This document shows, piece by piece, positions 41,716 through 50,983 of a stretch of DNA of 64,000 nt. The translations under genes and the position numbers were made by a program. The stretch covers positions 1-64,000 of the forward strand of contig NZ_JYMT01000039.1 of NCBI RefSeq assembly GCF_000938305.1, written 5' to 3'. Every line of letters begins with the position of its first letter. Position 1 is the stretch's first letter. Source of the DNA: Bradyrhizobium sp. LTSP885 (GTDB lineage: Bacteria; Pseudomonadota; Alphaproteobacteria; Rhizobiales; Xanthobacteraceae). Below the pieces are notes generated by a model. It did no database searches. It had not been told where the DNA came from and worked only from the letters and a program-made list of their open reading frames with translations.

Positions 41716-43626
41716 ATGTCATCGAACCGGGTGCCGCCCGCGCAGCCGACGAGCACGACATTTGCGTGGGGAAATGTGTCGGAGGACTTCGCGCTGTTCA
41801 AGACGCTCAGCGCGGAGCAACGCCTGAGGGCCTTCGGTGCAATGACCCGCCAGGACCTCGTGCGCGGCCAGCTGCTGGTCGAGCAGGGCGGACCCTCGGA
41901 CGCTTTGTTCTTGGTGCTGCACGGTGCGCTCGCAGTGCACCGGGCCGATCATCCTGAACCGATCAGCGAGCTTCGCGCCGGCGAACTGGTCGGCGAGATC
42001 GGATTCTTTGCCAACATCCCCCGCACCGCCAATGTGATTGCGATCAGAGACACCAGCGTGCTGGTGTTGACGCGTGCGGCCTACGCGACGCTTGCGCAGG
42101 AAGCGCCGGCGATTGTCGAGGCGCTGCTGGCCGCTCTTGCGCGGCGATTTGCCCGCGAAACCGCGCGCCTGCTGCCCGCTCGCGCGTCGCCAAAGGCGCG
42201 AACCGTGGCTCTGATCGACGGCGGCGGCGAGCCGGTGCCGTCAGTCTTTGAACAGCGGTTGCGCCAAGGTCTGGTTGCGGTCGGCGCCGAGATCGTCGAC
42301 CTCGCGCGCCTTCAGGCGATGTTTCCCGGGCGTACGCTGGACGCGTCCGAGATCTCCGACTGGCTCAACCAGCTTGAATACAACGCGCCGCTGGTGGCTT
42401 ATTTCGGCGGTCGTGACGCATCGGAATGGGCGCGCAAAGCTATCAGGCAGGCCGACCTCGTCGTGTTCGTCTGCCGTGGCGATGCGCCCGCGCCTGATCT
42501 GACTGACATCGAGAGCTTTGCCTGCAAGGTCCACCCCGTCTCGGCGCGGCGTCTCGTTCGCGTTCATGACCACAGACGCCACGAGGTCAGCGGCACCGCG
42601 GCGTGGCTCGCGCGGCTGCCCTGCTTCATGCACCATCACATTGCGCTTGAGGATCAGATCGATATCGACAGCCTGATCCGCTTTCTTTGCGGTCGCGCCG
42701 TTGGATTTGTCGCCGGCGGCGGCGGCAGCCTCGGCACCGCCCATGTCGGAATCTACAAGGCCTTTCGCGAGCGCGGCGTGATGTTCGACATCTTTGTCGG
42801 CACCAGCGTCGGCTCAGCGATGGCGGCCGGCTTTGCCAAGAACTTCGATGCCGAGCATCTCGAGCGCGGCACACATGATATCTTTGTCTCCAGCCGCAGC
42901 TTCCGCCGCCCGACCTGGCCGCGTTACGCGCTGCTGGACCACAAGGCGTTCGATTCCGCGCTTGCCGATCAATACGGACACGACTGCCGGATCGAGGATT
43001 GCTGGCGGCCGTTCGCGGCGGTTGCGACGAACCTTTCGACGCACAGTCTCGAATTGATCCGAACCGGTCTGCTCTGGCAGGCGGTGCGCGCATCGAGCGC
43101 GATCCCGGGCCTGCTGCCGCCGTTCTACACAAAGGAGGGCGCGATGCTGGTCGATGGATGCCTCGTCGACAACGTTCCGCTGGCGCCGATGCAGCTGCTG
43201 AAGAGCGGTCCCAATCTGGTGGTCCATTTCGGCGAGCCGGCAACCGAGATGTTCGACGTCGACTATGCCGCGCTGCCCGGGCGTCTTGAACTGCTTGCGT
43301 CGATGCTGCTGCCGTTCCGCAAGACATTGCTCCCGGCCGCGCCCAGCGCCATCAACGTCTTGTGGCGGAGTCTCGTCGCGCATCAGCGCTACGACACCCT
43401 GCCGACCTCGCCGCTCGATATGGTGATGCGCCCGCCAACGCCTGATGGCATCGACGTGACGGATTTCGACCGTCATCGGGAGATCTTCGAATCGTCCTAC
43501 CTCTGGGCCCGGGAGTCGATCGCGGCAATGGAGGCCGCGCATCATCCGGCGGTTGCGGCCATCATCGCGTCGGCCAATGCGGCCGGGAGTGTCGCTTTCC
43601 CGCTCAGGGCTGGTGACGCCGCGTGA
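41716..43626 (+). CDS. Patatin-like phospholipase with cyclic-nucleotide-binding domain (NTE family)
   Basis: The 636-residue protein has an N-terminal cNMP-binding domain (GELVGEIGFFANIPRTANV near residue 90), a linker domain (about 155-320) and a C-terminal patatin domain: oxyanion loop GGGGSLGTAHVG, nucleophile Ser364 in GTSVGS and catalytic Asp480 in VDGCLVDN. NTE-type enzymes hydrolyse lysophospholipids; the cNMP domain may regulate activity or membrane docking. No signal peptide or N-terminal helix is seen, unlike eukaryotic NTE. Its end overlaps the convergent MarR-like gene by 23 nt. Confidence 0.88.
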   Translation: MSSNRVPPAQPTSTTFAWGNVSEDFALFKTLSAEQRLRAFGAMTRQDLVRGQLLVEQGGPSDALFLVLHGALAVHRADHPEPISELRAGELVGEIGFFANIPRTANVIAIRDTSVLVLTRAAYATLAQEAPAIVEALLAALARRFARETARLLPARASPKARTVALIDGGGEPVPSVFEQRLRQGLVAVGAEIVDLARLQAMFPGRTLDASEISDWLNQLEYNAPLVAYFGGRDASEWARKAIRQADLVVFVCRGDAPAPDLTDIESFACKVHPVSARRLVRVHDHRRHEVSGTAAWLARLPCFMHHHIALEDQIDIDSLIRFLCGRAVGFVAGGGGSLGTAHVGIYKAFRERGVMFDIFVGTSVGSAMAAGFAKNFDAEHLERGTHDIFVSSRSFRRPTWPRYALLDHKAFDSALADQYGHDCRIEDCWRPFAAVATNLSTHSLELIRTGLLWQAVRASSAIPGLLPPFYTKEGAMLVDGCLVDNVPLAPMQLLKSGPNLVVHFGEPATEMFDVDYAALPGRLELLASMLLPFRKTLLPAAPSAINVLWRSLVAHQRYDTLPTSPLDMVMRPPTPDGIDVTDFDRHREIFESSYLWARESIAAMEAAHHPAVAAIIASANAAGSVAFPLRAGDAA

Positions 43627-44218
43627 TTGCGACCTGCGCCGCCTGGCCGTAGAGACTCGTCACCATATCCATCTGGATGCTGGTCGTGGCCAGGTTCGCG
43701 GCACCGCCGTCGAGCGCGTCGAGCATCGGCGGCAGGGTTGTGGCGCGCAGTGCGGCATAGGCCTCGGTGACCTCGTGCCCGCTCTCGGTCGCGCGGTAGC
43801 GCGTCTCCTTGCGCGACGAGGAGCCCTCGGTCTCGATCAGACCGGCGCGCACCAGCTTTCGCGTGGCGTATTGCATATTGGGGACATCGACGCGGTTGAG
43901 CAATTGTCCGATCTCGGACAGCCGCTTCGGCTCGTCACCCATCCGCACCACGTTGAGCACGGCAACATCGTCGCCGGTCAGCGGCACATCGCAGACGGCG
44001 GCAAGGCAGGCGGCCTTCCAGCGATAATAGGCCTGCGCCAGCCGCTCCAGCCTGAATTCGTAATCGGATAGCTGCCGCTCGGTCTCGGTGCGTGCGAGAT
44101 GCCAGGATCCCGGTCGCTCGGCGGCCATTGGGCGCGTCTTGGGCTGCTTCTTTGGCTTGGCGGCGGCACCGCTTCGCCTCACGGCGGTCTTCCGGGTCGT
44201 CTTCAAAATGCTCTCCAT
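43604..44218 (-). CDS. MarR-type winged-helix regulator
   Basis: The 204-residue protein has a basic N-terminal extension (about 1-30, rich in Lys/Arg/Ala) and a winged-helix domain with DDVAVLNVVRMGDEPKRLSEIGQLLNR, recognition-helix region DVPNMQYATRKLVRAGLIE and wing SSRKETRYRATESG. The ATG 44218 is chosen; a start at 44257 adds nothing of the family. Such regulators bind palindromes and respond to aromatic or oxidised ligands. A perfect palindrome lies 22 nt upstream, and the divergent gene encodes a dienelactone-hydrolase fusion. Confidence 0.8.
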   Translation of the reverse strand: MESILKTTRKTAVRRSGAAAKPKKQPKTRPMAAERPGSWHLARTETERQLSDYEFRLERLAQAYYRWKAACLAAVCDVPLTGDDVAVLNVVRMGDEPKRLSEIGQLLNRVDVPNMQYATRKLVRAGLIETEGSSSRKETRYRATESGHEVTEAYAALRATTLPPMLDALDGGAANLATTSIQMDMVTSLYGQAAQVAITRRHQP

Positions 44219-44239
44219 ATCAGGCCTGCGCCCAGGCTC

Positions 44240-44256
44240 TGGGCAAATTCTGCCCA
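44240..44256. promoter_or_regulatory. 17-bp palindrome, candidate operator of the MarR-like regulator
   Basis: TGGGCA-AATTC-TGCCCA is a perfect inverted repeat in the 150-bp divergent region between the MarR-like gene and the dienelactone-hydrolase fusion. Spacing and symmetry fit a MarR dimer. An AT-rich block follows (44261-44310) with TTCTTA at 44280 and TAAGAA at 44301 that may contain the promoters. Confidence 0.55.
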
Positions 44257-44368
44257 ATCTCTGCTATTTACAAGTTCGATTCTTACATTAAAAATACAAT
44301 TAAGAACACATGATGAAAACGGCAAGCCCCCGGGCTCACAAGGGGCGTCCGATACGGAGGTCGATGCG

Positions 44369-45601
44369 ATGACGGGCAAGTGGATCGACATTGCCGCAGC
44401 TGACGGCGGCACGTTCAAGGGATATTTCAGTGTCCCCGCGTCGGGTTCGGGCCCCGGCATCCTGCTGCTGCAGGAGATCTTCGGCGTCAACAGATCGATG
44501 CGCGAAGTGGCCGACTATTATGCCGAAGAGGGTTACGTCGTGCTCGCGCCGGACCTGTTCTGGCGAATGGAGCCCGGAATCGAGCTCGGCTACAGCGAAG
44601 CCGATTTCGGCAAGGCGATGGGCTATTACCAGCGCTTCGATGCCGACCAATCGATCAAGGATGCGGCCGATGCGCTGAAGGTCCTGCGTGCGCGCCCAGA
44701 ATGCAAGGGCAAGGTCGGCACGCTCGGCTTCTGTCTCGGCGGCAAGCTCGCCTATCTCGTTGCCGCGCGTACCGACGTCGATTGCGCCGTCAGCTATTAC
44801 GGCGTCGGCATCGAGGCCGATCTGGCTGAAGCCGCCAAGGTCAAGGGCCCGATGGTCTTCCACTTCGCCGAGCTCGACCGCTTCGCGCCGGCACCGGCCC
44901 GCGAGCAGATCAAGGCGGCCTTTGCCGGGCGCCCCGAGATCGAGTTCTATCTCTATCCTGGCTGCGACCACGCCTTCGCCGCGCCGGAGCGCGCGAGCTT
45001 CGACAAGCCGGCGACCCTGATGGCGCATAGCCGCTCGATCGCGCTGTTCCGTAAGGTGCTCGGTCCGCATTACGACCTCTCCACCCTGTGGGACCGGCAT
45101 ACCGAGCTGGAGTTCGGGACGCGCTCGGCAGAGCTGACTATGACGACGATGGTCGCCGAGCCCTATGTCAACCACATCCCGACCATGACCGGGGGCGTCG
45201 GCTATCGCGACCTGCTGCGGTTCTACAAAAACCACTTCATCCCGAAGACGCCGCAGGACACCAAACTGGTGCCGATCTCGCGCACCATCGGCGCCGACCG
45301 CATCGTCGACGAGATGCTGTTCTGCTTCACCCACGACATCGAGATCGACTGGATGCTGCCGGGCGTGGCGCCGACCGGCAAGTATGTCGAGATCCCCTTG
45401 ATCGCGATCGTCCGCTTCCGCGGCGACAAGCTCTACAACGAGCACATTTACTGGGATCAGGCCTCGGTGCTGGTGCAGGTCGGGTTGCTCGACCCGACAA
45501 AATTCCCGGTGGCGGGCATCGAGACCGCGAAAAAACTCGTCGATGAAAAGCTGCCGTCCAACAGTTTGATGGCGCGCTGGTCCGAGAGCGCCGGCACATG
45601 A
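44369..45601 (+). CDS. Dienelactone hydrolase fused to a SnoaL-like domain
   Basis: The 410-residue protein has an N-terminal dienelactone hydrolase domain (about 1-235): QEIFGVNRSMREVAD, Cys nucleophile in GFCLGGKLAY, His in GCDHAFAAP. The C-terminal 170 residues (YRDLLRFYKNHFIPK to the end) resemble a SnoaL/NTF2-like cone fold. One chain may thus hydrolyse a lactone or ester and bind or isomerise a related small molecule. The ATG 44369 has ACGGAGG at a suitable distance. It is divergent from the MarR-like gene, which probably controls it. Confidence 0.85.
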   Translation: MTGKWIDIAAADGGTFKGYFSVPASGSGPGILLLQEIFGVNRSMREVADYYAEEGYVVLAPDLFWRMEPGIELGYSEADFGKAMGYYQRFDADQSIKDAADALKVLRARPECKGKVGTLGFCLGGKLAYLVAARTDVDCAVSYYGVGIEADLAEAAKVKGPMVFHFAELDRFAPAPAREQIKAAFAGRPEIEFYLYPGCDHAFAAPERASFDKPATLMAHSRSIALFRKVLGPHYDLSTLWDRHTELEFGTRSAELTMTTMVAEPYVNHIPTMTGGVGYRDLLRFYKNHFIPKTPQDTKLVPISRTIGADRIVDEMLFCFTHDIEIDWMLPGVAPTGKYVEIPLIAIVRFRGDKLYNEHIYWDQASVLVQVGLLDPTKFPVAGIETAKKLVDEKLPSNSLMARWSESAGT

Positions 45602-45614
45602 TCTGAACTGGTTG

Positions 45615-45636
45615 ACGGCGCCGCTCGCGGCGCCGT
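45615..45636 (+). terminator. GC-rich hairpin after the fusion hydrolase
   Basis: ACGGCGCCG pairs perfectly with CGGCGCCGT around a CTCG tetraloop, 13 nt after the stop of the dienelactone-hydrolase fusion; the following TTCTC is a weak U-tract. It probably limits read-through into the ABC transporter operon. Confidence 0.55.
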
Positions 45637-45692
45637 TCTCGCATCCGCTTTTCGCACGCTGCTTTTCGTACATGGCTCATCTGGTAGGGGTA

Positions 45693-47243
45693 ATGAACAT
45701 GTCCTCACTGTCTCGTCGTTCGATCCTGCAACTCGCCGGCGGCGCCGCGGCGCTGCCGCTCGCATCCGGTCTCCTCGGCGATGGTGCCGCGCAGGCGGCG
45801 GCGGCAGGCACGCTGACCATCGCCTATAACGTCAACCTGCCATCCTTCGATCCGACGATCGGCCTGTCGGCGGTCAATCCGACGATACAGTCGATCTACC
45901 AGGCAATCTTCGATCCCTATATCGCTCAGGCGCCCGATCTCTCCTTCAAGCCCGGCCTGCTGACCAAATGGGGCTGGAACGAGGACCGCACCAAGGTCAC
46001 GCTGGAGCTGCGCAAGGGCGCTACCTGGCACGATGGTTCGCCGGTGACGCCGGAGGACGTGGTGTGGTCGTTGCAGCGAGCCGCCGATCCGCACAGCGGC
46101 AATCCGATCCAGTTCGTCTGGTCCAAGGTCGGCAACTACAAGATCGACGGCAACACCATCACCGGCGACGTGCTGGAATTCGAGCCGACCCTGTTCAAGT
46201 GGATGGCGTTCCTCACCGGCTACGTGCTGCCGAAGGCCTACTATGAGAAGGTTGGCGCGGATGGGTTTGAGAAGGCGCCGATCGGCTCCGGCCCCTACAA
46301 GATCGACGCGTTCGAGCGCAACGCTTTCCTGCGGTTGAAGGCACATGCCGGCTATTGGGGCGGCAAGCCCGCCTTTGAGACCGTCGTGTTCAAGTTCGTC
46401 ACCGATCCGACCAGCCGCGTCGCCGAGATGGAATCCGGCGGATCGGACCTCACCTTCGAAATCCCCTATGAGGAGTTCGATCGCCTGAAGGCCAAGCCGG
46501 GGCTGGTCGGCCAGACCAAGCCGGTGTCCGACATCGCGATGATCTTCATCACCGACATCGATCCGATGCTCGATCGCAATGTCAGGCTGGCCGCCAGCCA
46601 CGCCATCGACAAGAAGGCGATCGTCGATCGTCTGCTGAAGGGTTACGGCGTTCCGATCTCGACCCTGGAAGCGCCGGGCTATGCCGCCTTCGATCCGTCG
46701 ATCAAGGTCGCCTACGATCCGGAGTTGGCCAAGAGCCTGCTCGCCAAGAGCGGCTACTCGCCGGAGAAGCCGGTCAAGTTCACCATTCAGACCACGCGCG
46801 GCTTCAAGCCGAAGGATTACGAGATGATCCAGGCGATCGTCGGGATGTGGCGAAAGGTCGGAATCGAGGCGACGATCGAGGTGTACGAGATCGCGCAGCA
46901 TTTCGAGCTGCGCGCACGTCACGCACTGGCGCCGGCGGCGTTCTACAATTGGGGCAATGCGATCGGCGATCCCTCGACCTCGACCGGCTTTGCGATGTTC
47001 GGCCCATCGCCCCATTGCGCCTGGAAGGGCAAGGACCTCATCGAGCGCATCGGCCCGCTGTGGGGCGAGAAGGACGAAGCCAAGCGGATCGCCGGCTACA
47101 AGGCGGTCGACAAGTACATCGCCGAGGAGGGCGAGGTGATTCCGCTGTTCCAATATGTGCAGCCGATCATCCACAAGAAGGGGCTGAAGGTCGTGGCGCA
47201 GTCGAACGGCATGATCCTTCCGCAATTGATCACCCCGGTGTGA
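45693..47243 (+). CDS. ABC transporter substrate-binding protein (family 5)
   Basis: The 516-residue exported protein has a Tat-like signal (SLSRRSILQLAGGAAALPLASG) and the SBP_bac_5 fold: VTLELRKGATWHDGSPVTPEDV, GSGPYKID and LAASHAIDKKAIV. It binds a peptide or opine-like ligand in the periplasm for the two permeases that follow. A TAGGGGTA motif precedes ATG 45693 (an alternative ATG is two codons later). It is the first gene of a five-gene transporter operon that continues toward an exported VOC protein and an amidohydrolase. Confidence 0.92.
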   Translation: MNMSSLSRRSILQLAGGAAALPLASGLLGDGAAQAAAAGTLTIAYNVNLPSFDPTIGLSAVNPTIQSIYQAIFDPYIAQAPDLSFKPGLLTKWGWNEDRTKVTLELRKGATWHDGSPVTPEDVVWSLQRAADPHSGNPIQFVWSKVGNYKIDGNTITGDVLEFEPTLFKWMAFLTGYVLPKAYYEKVGADGFEKAPIGSGPYKIDAFERNAFLRLKAHAGYWGGKPAFETVVFKFVTDPTSRVAEMESGGSDLTFEIPYEEFDRLKAKPGLVGQTKPVSDIAMIFITDIDPMLDRNVRLAASHAIDKKAIVDRLLKGYGVPISTLEAPGYAAFDPSIKVAYDPELAKSLLAKSGYSPEKPVKFTIQTTRGFKPKDYEMIQAIVGMWRKVGIEATIEVYEIAQHFELRARHALAPAAFYNWGNAIGDPSTSTGFAMFGPSPHCAWKGKDLIERIGPLWGEKDEAKRIAGYKAVDKYIAEEGEVIPLFQYVQPIIHKKGLKVVAQSNGMILPQLITPV

Positions 47244-47293
47244 GGCGCATGCCTCATCACCCGGCGTGAGGCTCAAGCCGAGGCGAAACCTTC

Positions 47294-48301
47294 ATGCGAT
47301 GGGGCGAGATCATCAGGCGGGTGCTGCTGATTCCACCGACGCTGGCCGGCGTCGGCCTCATCGTGTTCGTCCTGCTGCGCGTCGTGCCCGGCGATCCCAT
47401 CGCCATGATGATCCCGCCGGGTGCCTCGGCTGCCGATATCGCGCGGCTGCGCGCGCTGTACGGACTCGATCAGCCGATCCTGCAACAATTCGTCGTCTGG
47501 TCCGGCCAGGTGCTGACGGGTGATTTCGGCCGCTCGATCAGCCTGCATCAGCGCGTCTTCGAGTTGGTGCTGGCGCGGTTGCCGGCGACGCTCGAATTGG
47601 CGCTGCTTGGGACGGTCATCGCCGTGCTGCTCGGAACAGTCGTGGCGCTGATCGGCGCCTATCTGCGCGGCCGGCGTGCCGAATGGGCGATCGACGGCGG
47701 CGTCGGCCTGTTGCTCGCCATTCCGGATTTCCTCTGGGCGTTGATCTTGCTGTTGCTGCTCGGCGTGATATTGCCGGTCTTGCCGATCTCAGGCCGCATC
47801 GATCCGCAGCTCGATATCGCCTTCGGGACCAACTTCTATCTGATCGAAAGCCTGCTGACCGGACGGCTCGACGTGGCGGCCGCGCTGCTGCAGCACATGA
47901 TCCTGCCTGCACTGGCGCTCGCGCTGCCGTTTGCCGCCCTGGTGGCGCGGCTGTTGAAGGCGCAACTCGCGGAAGCCGAGGATCAGGACTATGCGCAGGT
48001 CGCACGCGCCCGCGGGTTTTCGCGCCCGGCGATCCTGCTGCGCGACGTGCTGCCAAACGCGCTGATCCCGACCGTCGCGCTCGGCGGCGTCCAGATCACG
48101 CTGCTGCTTGGCGGCACCGTGCTGGTCGAGCGTATCTTCTCCTACGAGGGGATCGGCAATATGGCGATCGACGCGGTGATCAACCGTGACTTTCCGCTGA
48201 TCCAGGGCCTGATCCTGACCTTTGCCGTCCTCTTCATCGCGCTCAATCTGGCGGTCGACCTGCTGGTTACCTTGCTCGACCCGAGGCTGCGTCATGGCTG
48301 A
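47294..48301 (+). CDS. ABC transporter permease (DppB-like)
   Basis: The 335-residue inner-membrane protein begins IIRRVLLIPPTLAGVGLIVF and carries LLRVVPGDPIAMM and the EAA loop DQDYAQVARARGFSRPAI. About six membrane helices. It is the first of two permeases; its stop overlaps the start of the second by eight bases (ATGGCTGA). Confidence 0.92.
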   Translation: MRWGEIIRRVLLIPPTLAGVGLIVFVLLRVVPGDPIAMMIPPGASAADIARLRALYGLDQPILQQFVVWSGQVLTGDFGRSISLHQRVFELVLARLPATLELALLGTVIAVLLGTVVALIGAYLRGRRAEWAIDGGVGLLLAIPDFLWALILLLLLGVILPVLPISGRIDPQLDIAFGTNFYLIESLLTGRLDVAAALLQHMILPALALALPFAALVARLLKAQLAEAEDQDYAQVARARGFSRPAILLRDVLPNALIPTVALGGVQITLLLGGTVLVERIFSYEGIGNMAIDAVINRDFPLIQGLILTFAVLFIALNLAVDLLVTLLDPRLRHG

Positions 48302-49181
48302 TCTGGCGCTCACCGGCGTGACCGAACGCCCCTCGCGCTGGCGTCTGGCGAGCGCCCGCGGCGGCGCGCGGCTCTGGCTCGGCGCCGCGCTGGTTGCCGT
48401 TCTGCTCCTGATCGCAATATTCGCCCCGCTGCTCGCCCCGCACGACCCCGTCGAGCAGGACCTGATGTCGGCGCAATTGCCGCCGGCATGGATGACGGGC
48501 GGCGAATGGGCCCATCCGCTCGGCACTGACAGTCTCGGCCGCTGCGTGCTGTCACGCCTGATCTTCGCGGCACGGACGGCCGTCGAGGTGGCGGCGATCG
48601 CGGCCTCGCTTGCGGCGGCGATCGGGATCGCATTCGGTCTCCTCGCCGGAAGTTTCGGCGGCTGGATCGACCAAGGCGTGTCGCGCCTGATCGATGTCTG
48701 GATGGCATTTCCTCCGGTGCTGCTATCGATCGTGCTGGCGGCGGTGATCGGTGCGGGACTGACCTCCGTTGTTGCCGCCATCGTCGTCGTCGACTGGACC
48801 CGCTTTGCGCGCGTGGTGCGCGCCGAGACGCTGTCGCAATTGCAGCGTGACTACGCTGCGGCGGCGCGCGTGCTCGGCCTGACGCGCGGCCAGATCCTGC
48901 GGTTCGAGATCCTGCCCAATCTGGTGCCACTGATCGTGACGCTGATCGCGGTCGAGATGGGAATAGCCGTCCTCGTCGAGGTCATCCTGTCCTTTGTCGG
49001 CATTTCGGTGGCCGGCGACACGCCGACCTGGGGTGGCATGATCGTCGAGGGGCGGCAGATCGTCTATCAGGCGCCGTGGATCATGGCGCTGCCGATTGTC
49101 TCGGTGATAGCAACCGTGATCGGCTTCAATCTCCTCGGCGACGGCCTGCGTGCCGCGCTCGACCCCGTGCACCGCCAATGA
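48294..49181 (+). CDS. ABC transporter permease (DppC-like)
   Basis: The 295-residue inner-membrane protein has LLAPHDPVEQDLM and LGTDSLGRCVLSRLIFAAR, typical of DppC/OppC, and an EAA loop QRDYAAAARVLGLTRG. Start and stop both overlap neighbours (the stop overlaps the first ATPase as ATGA), so the operon is tightly coupled. Confidence 0.92.
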   Translation: MADLALTGVTERPSRWRLASARGGARLWLGAALVAVLLLIAIFAPLLAPHDPVEQDLMSAQLPPAWMTGGEWAHPLGTDSLGRCVLSRLIFAARTAVEVAAIAASLAAAIGIAFGLLAGSFGGWIDQGVSRLIDVWMAFPPVLLSIVLAAVIGAGLTSVVAAIVVVDWTRFARVVRAETLSQLQRDYAAAARVLGLTRGQILRFEILPNLVPLIVTLIAVEMGIAVLVEVILSFVGISVAGDTPTWGGMIVEGRQIVYQAPWIMALPIVSVIATVIGFNLLGDGLRAALDPVHRQ

Positions 49182-50068
49182 CCGCGATCCTTGCCGTCCG
49201 CGATCTGCATGTTGCAATCGGCCGGCGCGGCCACGCCGCCAATGTGTTGCGTGGCGCCAGCGTCGACGTCGAACCAGGCGAGGTGAGGGGATTGGTCGGC
49301 GAATCCGGCGCCGGAAAATCGATGCTGGGTCGCGCGATCCTCGGCCTCCTGCCGGCCAACGCGGTCATCACGGCGGGCACCATCGCGTTCGAAGGCCGCG
49401 ATCTGCTGGCGATGCCGGAGCCGGAGCGGCGCAAGCTGCTCGGCCGCCGCATCGCGCTGATCCCGCAGGATCCGATGACCTCGCTCAACCCGGTCCGGCG
49501 CGTCGGCGCGCAGATCGCCGCCGTGCTGTCGCATCACCTTGGGCTGTCGAAGCGCCAGGCGCGCGCGCGGGCGGGCGAACTGCTGGCCGAGGTCGCCATT
49601 CGCGAGCCGGGGCGCGTGCTCGATCTCTACCCGCACGAGATCTCCGGCGGCATGCGGCAGCGCGTCCTGATCGCGATGGCGTTCGCCTGCAATCCGAGCC
49701 TGATCATCGCGGACGAGCCGACCACCGCGCTCGACGTCACCGTGCAGCGCCAGGTCCTGCAGCTCGTCGAGCGGCTGCGGCAAAGCCACGGCGCGGCGAT
49801 CCTGTTCGTCACGCACGATCTCGGCGTGGTTGCCAAGATCTGCCGGACCATGACCGTGCTGCACGCCGGCCGCGTGCTCGAGGACGGCATGACCGCCGAC
49901 GTGCTGGCCAGGCCGCGCCATCCCTACACCCGCGCGCTGCTCGCCGCGACGCCGCGCGCCGACCGCCCCGCGGAAGCGCTGCGTCCGGTGCCCCCAGCTC
50001 TGATCGAGAGCCTGTGGTCGGAGGCGCATCGGCTCGACCGGCTCGCCGACGCGGGGTTGCCGTCATGA
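49178..50068 (+). CDS. ABC transporter ATP-binding protein (DppD-like)
   Basis: The 296-residue ATPase has Walker A GESGAGKS (residues about 41-48), the ISGGMRQR signature near 155, and the C-terminal oligopeptide extension (HPYTRALLAATP). It pairs with the second ATPase encoded immediately after, in ATGA overlap, to energise uptake. Confidence 0.93.
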   Translation: MTAILAVRDLHVAIGRRGHAANVLRGASVDVEPGEVRGLVGESGAGKSMLGRAILGLLPANAVITAGTIAFEGRDLLAMPEPERRKLLGRRIALIPQDPMTSLNPVRRVGAQIAAVLSHHLGLSKRQARARAGELLAEVAIREPGRVLDLYPHEISGGMRQRVLIAMAFACNPSLIIADEPTTALDVTVQRQVLQLVERLRQSHGAAILFVTHDLGVVAKICRTMTVLHAGRVLEDGMTADVLARPRHPYTRALLAATPRADRPAEALRPVPPALIESLWSEAHRLDRLADAGLPS

Positions 50069-50925
50069 GCGATATATTGCTGCGAACCGCCGGTCTGAGC
50101 TTCGCCTATCCGGAGCGCGGCTCGTCGCCGTTCGCCCGGCCGGCGATGCGGCAGGTGGTCAAGGACGTCGATCTCGCAGTTCCGCGCGGCTCCGTGCTCG
50201 GCCTTGTGGGTGAATCCGGTTCCGGCAAGACCACGCTCGGCCGGCTGATGGTTCGCTTGCTGCAACCGACCTCGGGCAGCATCCAGTTCGACGGCGCCGA
50301 GATCGGCCGTCTCGGTGAGGTCGAGATGCGGCCGTTGCGTGCGCGCATCCAGATGATCTTCCAGGATCCGCAATCCTCGCTGAATCCACGCCTGCGGCTC
50401 GGCGTGACGCTGACGCGCCAGCTCAAGGTGTTCGGTCGCCTGAAGGGACGGCAGGACGCCCGCGATCGCGCAGCTGATCTGCTCGAGCTGGTCGGGCTGC
50501 CGACCGGCTTCGTCGATCGCTATCCGCATGAATTGTCCGGCGGCCAGCGCCAGCGCGCCGGCATTGCGCGTGCGCTGGCGCTGCAGCCGGATTTCATCGT
50601 CGCCGACGAGATCGTGTCCGGCCTCGACGTTTCGACACAGGCGCATGTCCTGCTACTGCTCAAGGAATTGCGCGCGCGGCTCGGCCTCACCATGGTCTTC
50701 ATCAGCCACGATCTCTCGGTCGTCCGCGTGCTCTGCGACGACGTCGCGATCCTAAAGGCTGGCGAGGTCGTCGAATCCGGGCCGGTCGAGCGGATCTTCA
50801 GCTCGCCACAGCACGAGTACACGCGCAGCCTGCTGGCCGCGATTCCGCTGCCTGACGTCGAGCCGGGCTGGCTGGACGACGCAGGCCCGGCGTCGATTCA
50901 GCACCTGCAGGGATCGGCCGCATGA
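50065..50925 (+). CDS. ABC transporter ATP-binding protein (DppF-like)
   Basis: The 286-residue ATPase has Walker A GESGSGKT (about 49-56), QMIFQDPQSSLNPR, LSGGQRQR and the C-terminal HEYTRSLLAAIP. As in DppF it forms the second half of the heterodimer. It ends 58 nt before the exported VOC-fold gene. Confidence 0.93.
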   Translation: MSDILLRTAGLSFAYPERGSSPFARPAMRQVVKDVDLAVPRGSVLGLVGESGSGKTTLGRLMVRLLQPTSGSIQFDGAEIGRLGEVEMRPLRARIQMIFQDPQSSLNPRLRLGVTLTRQLKVFGRLKGRQDARDRAADLLELVGLPTGFVDRYPHELSGGQRQRAGIARALALQPDFIVADEIVSGLDVSTQAHVLLLLKELRARLGLTMVFISHDLSVVRVLCDDVAILKAGEVVESGPVERIFSSPQHEYTRSLLAAIPLPDVEPGWLDDAGPASIQHLQGSAA

Positions 50926-50983
50926 CCGGACGCATCAAGAGATTGCCGGATTTTTCAGTTGTCGCGCACCAAAGGAAATGACC

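Noticed and set aside
43604..43626. Frameshift or truncation at the patatin/MarR junction
   Set aside because: Both genes have normal C-termini; the 23-nt convergent overlap is ordinary.
44240..44256. Sigma-54 promoter (TTGGGCAGAATTTGCCC on the minus strand)
   Set aside because: The GG and GC doublets are not separated by 10 nt; the sequence is better explained as a regulator palindrome.
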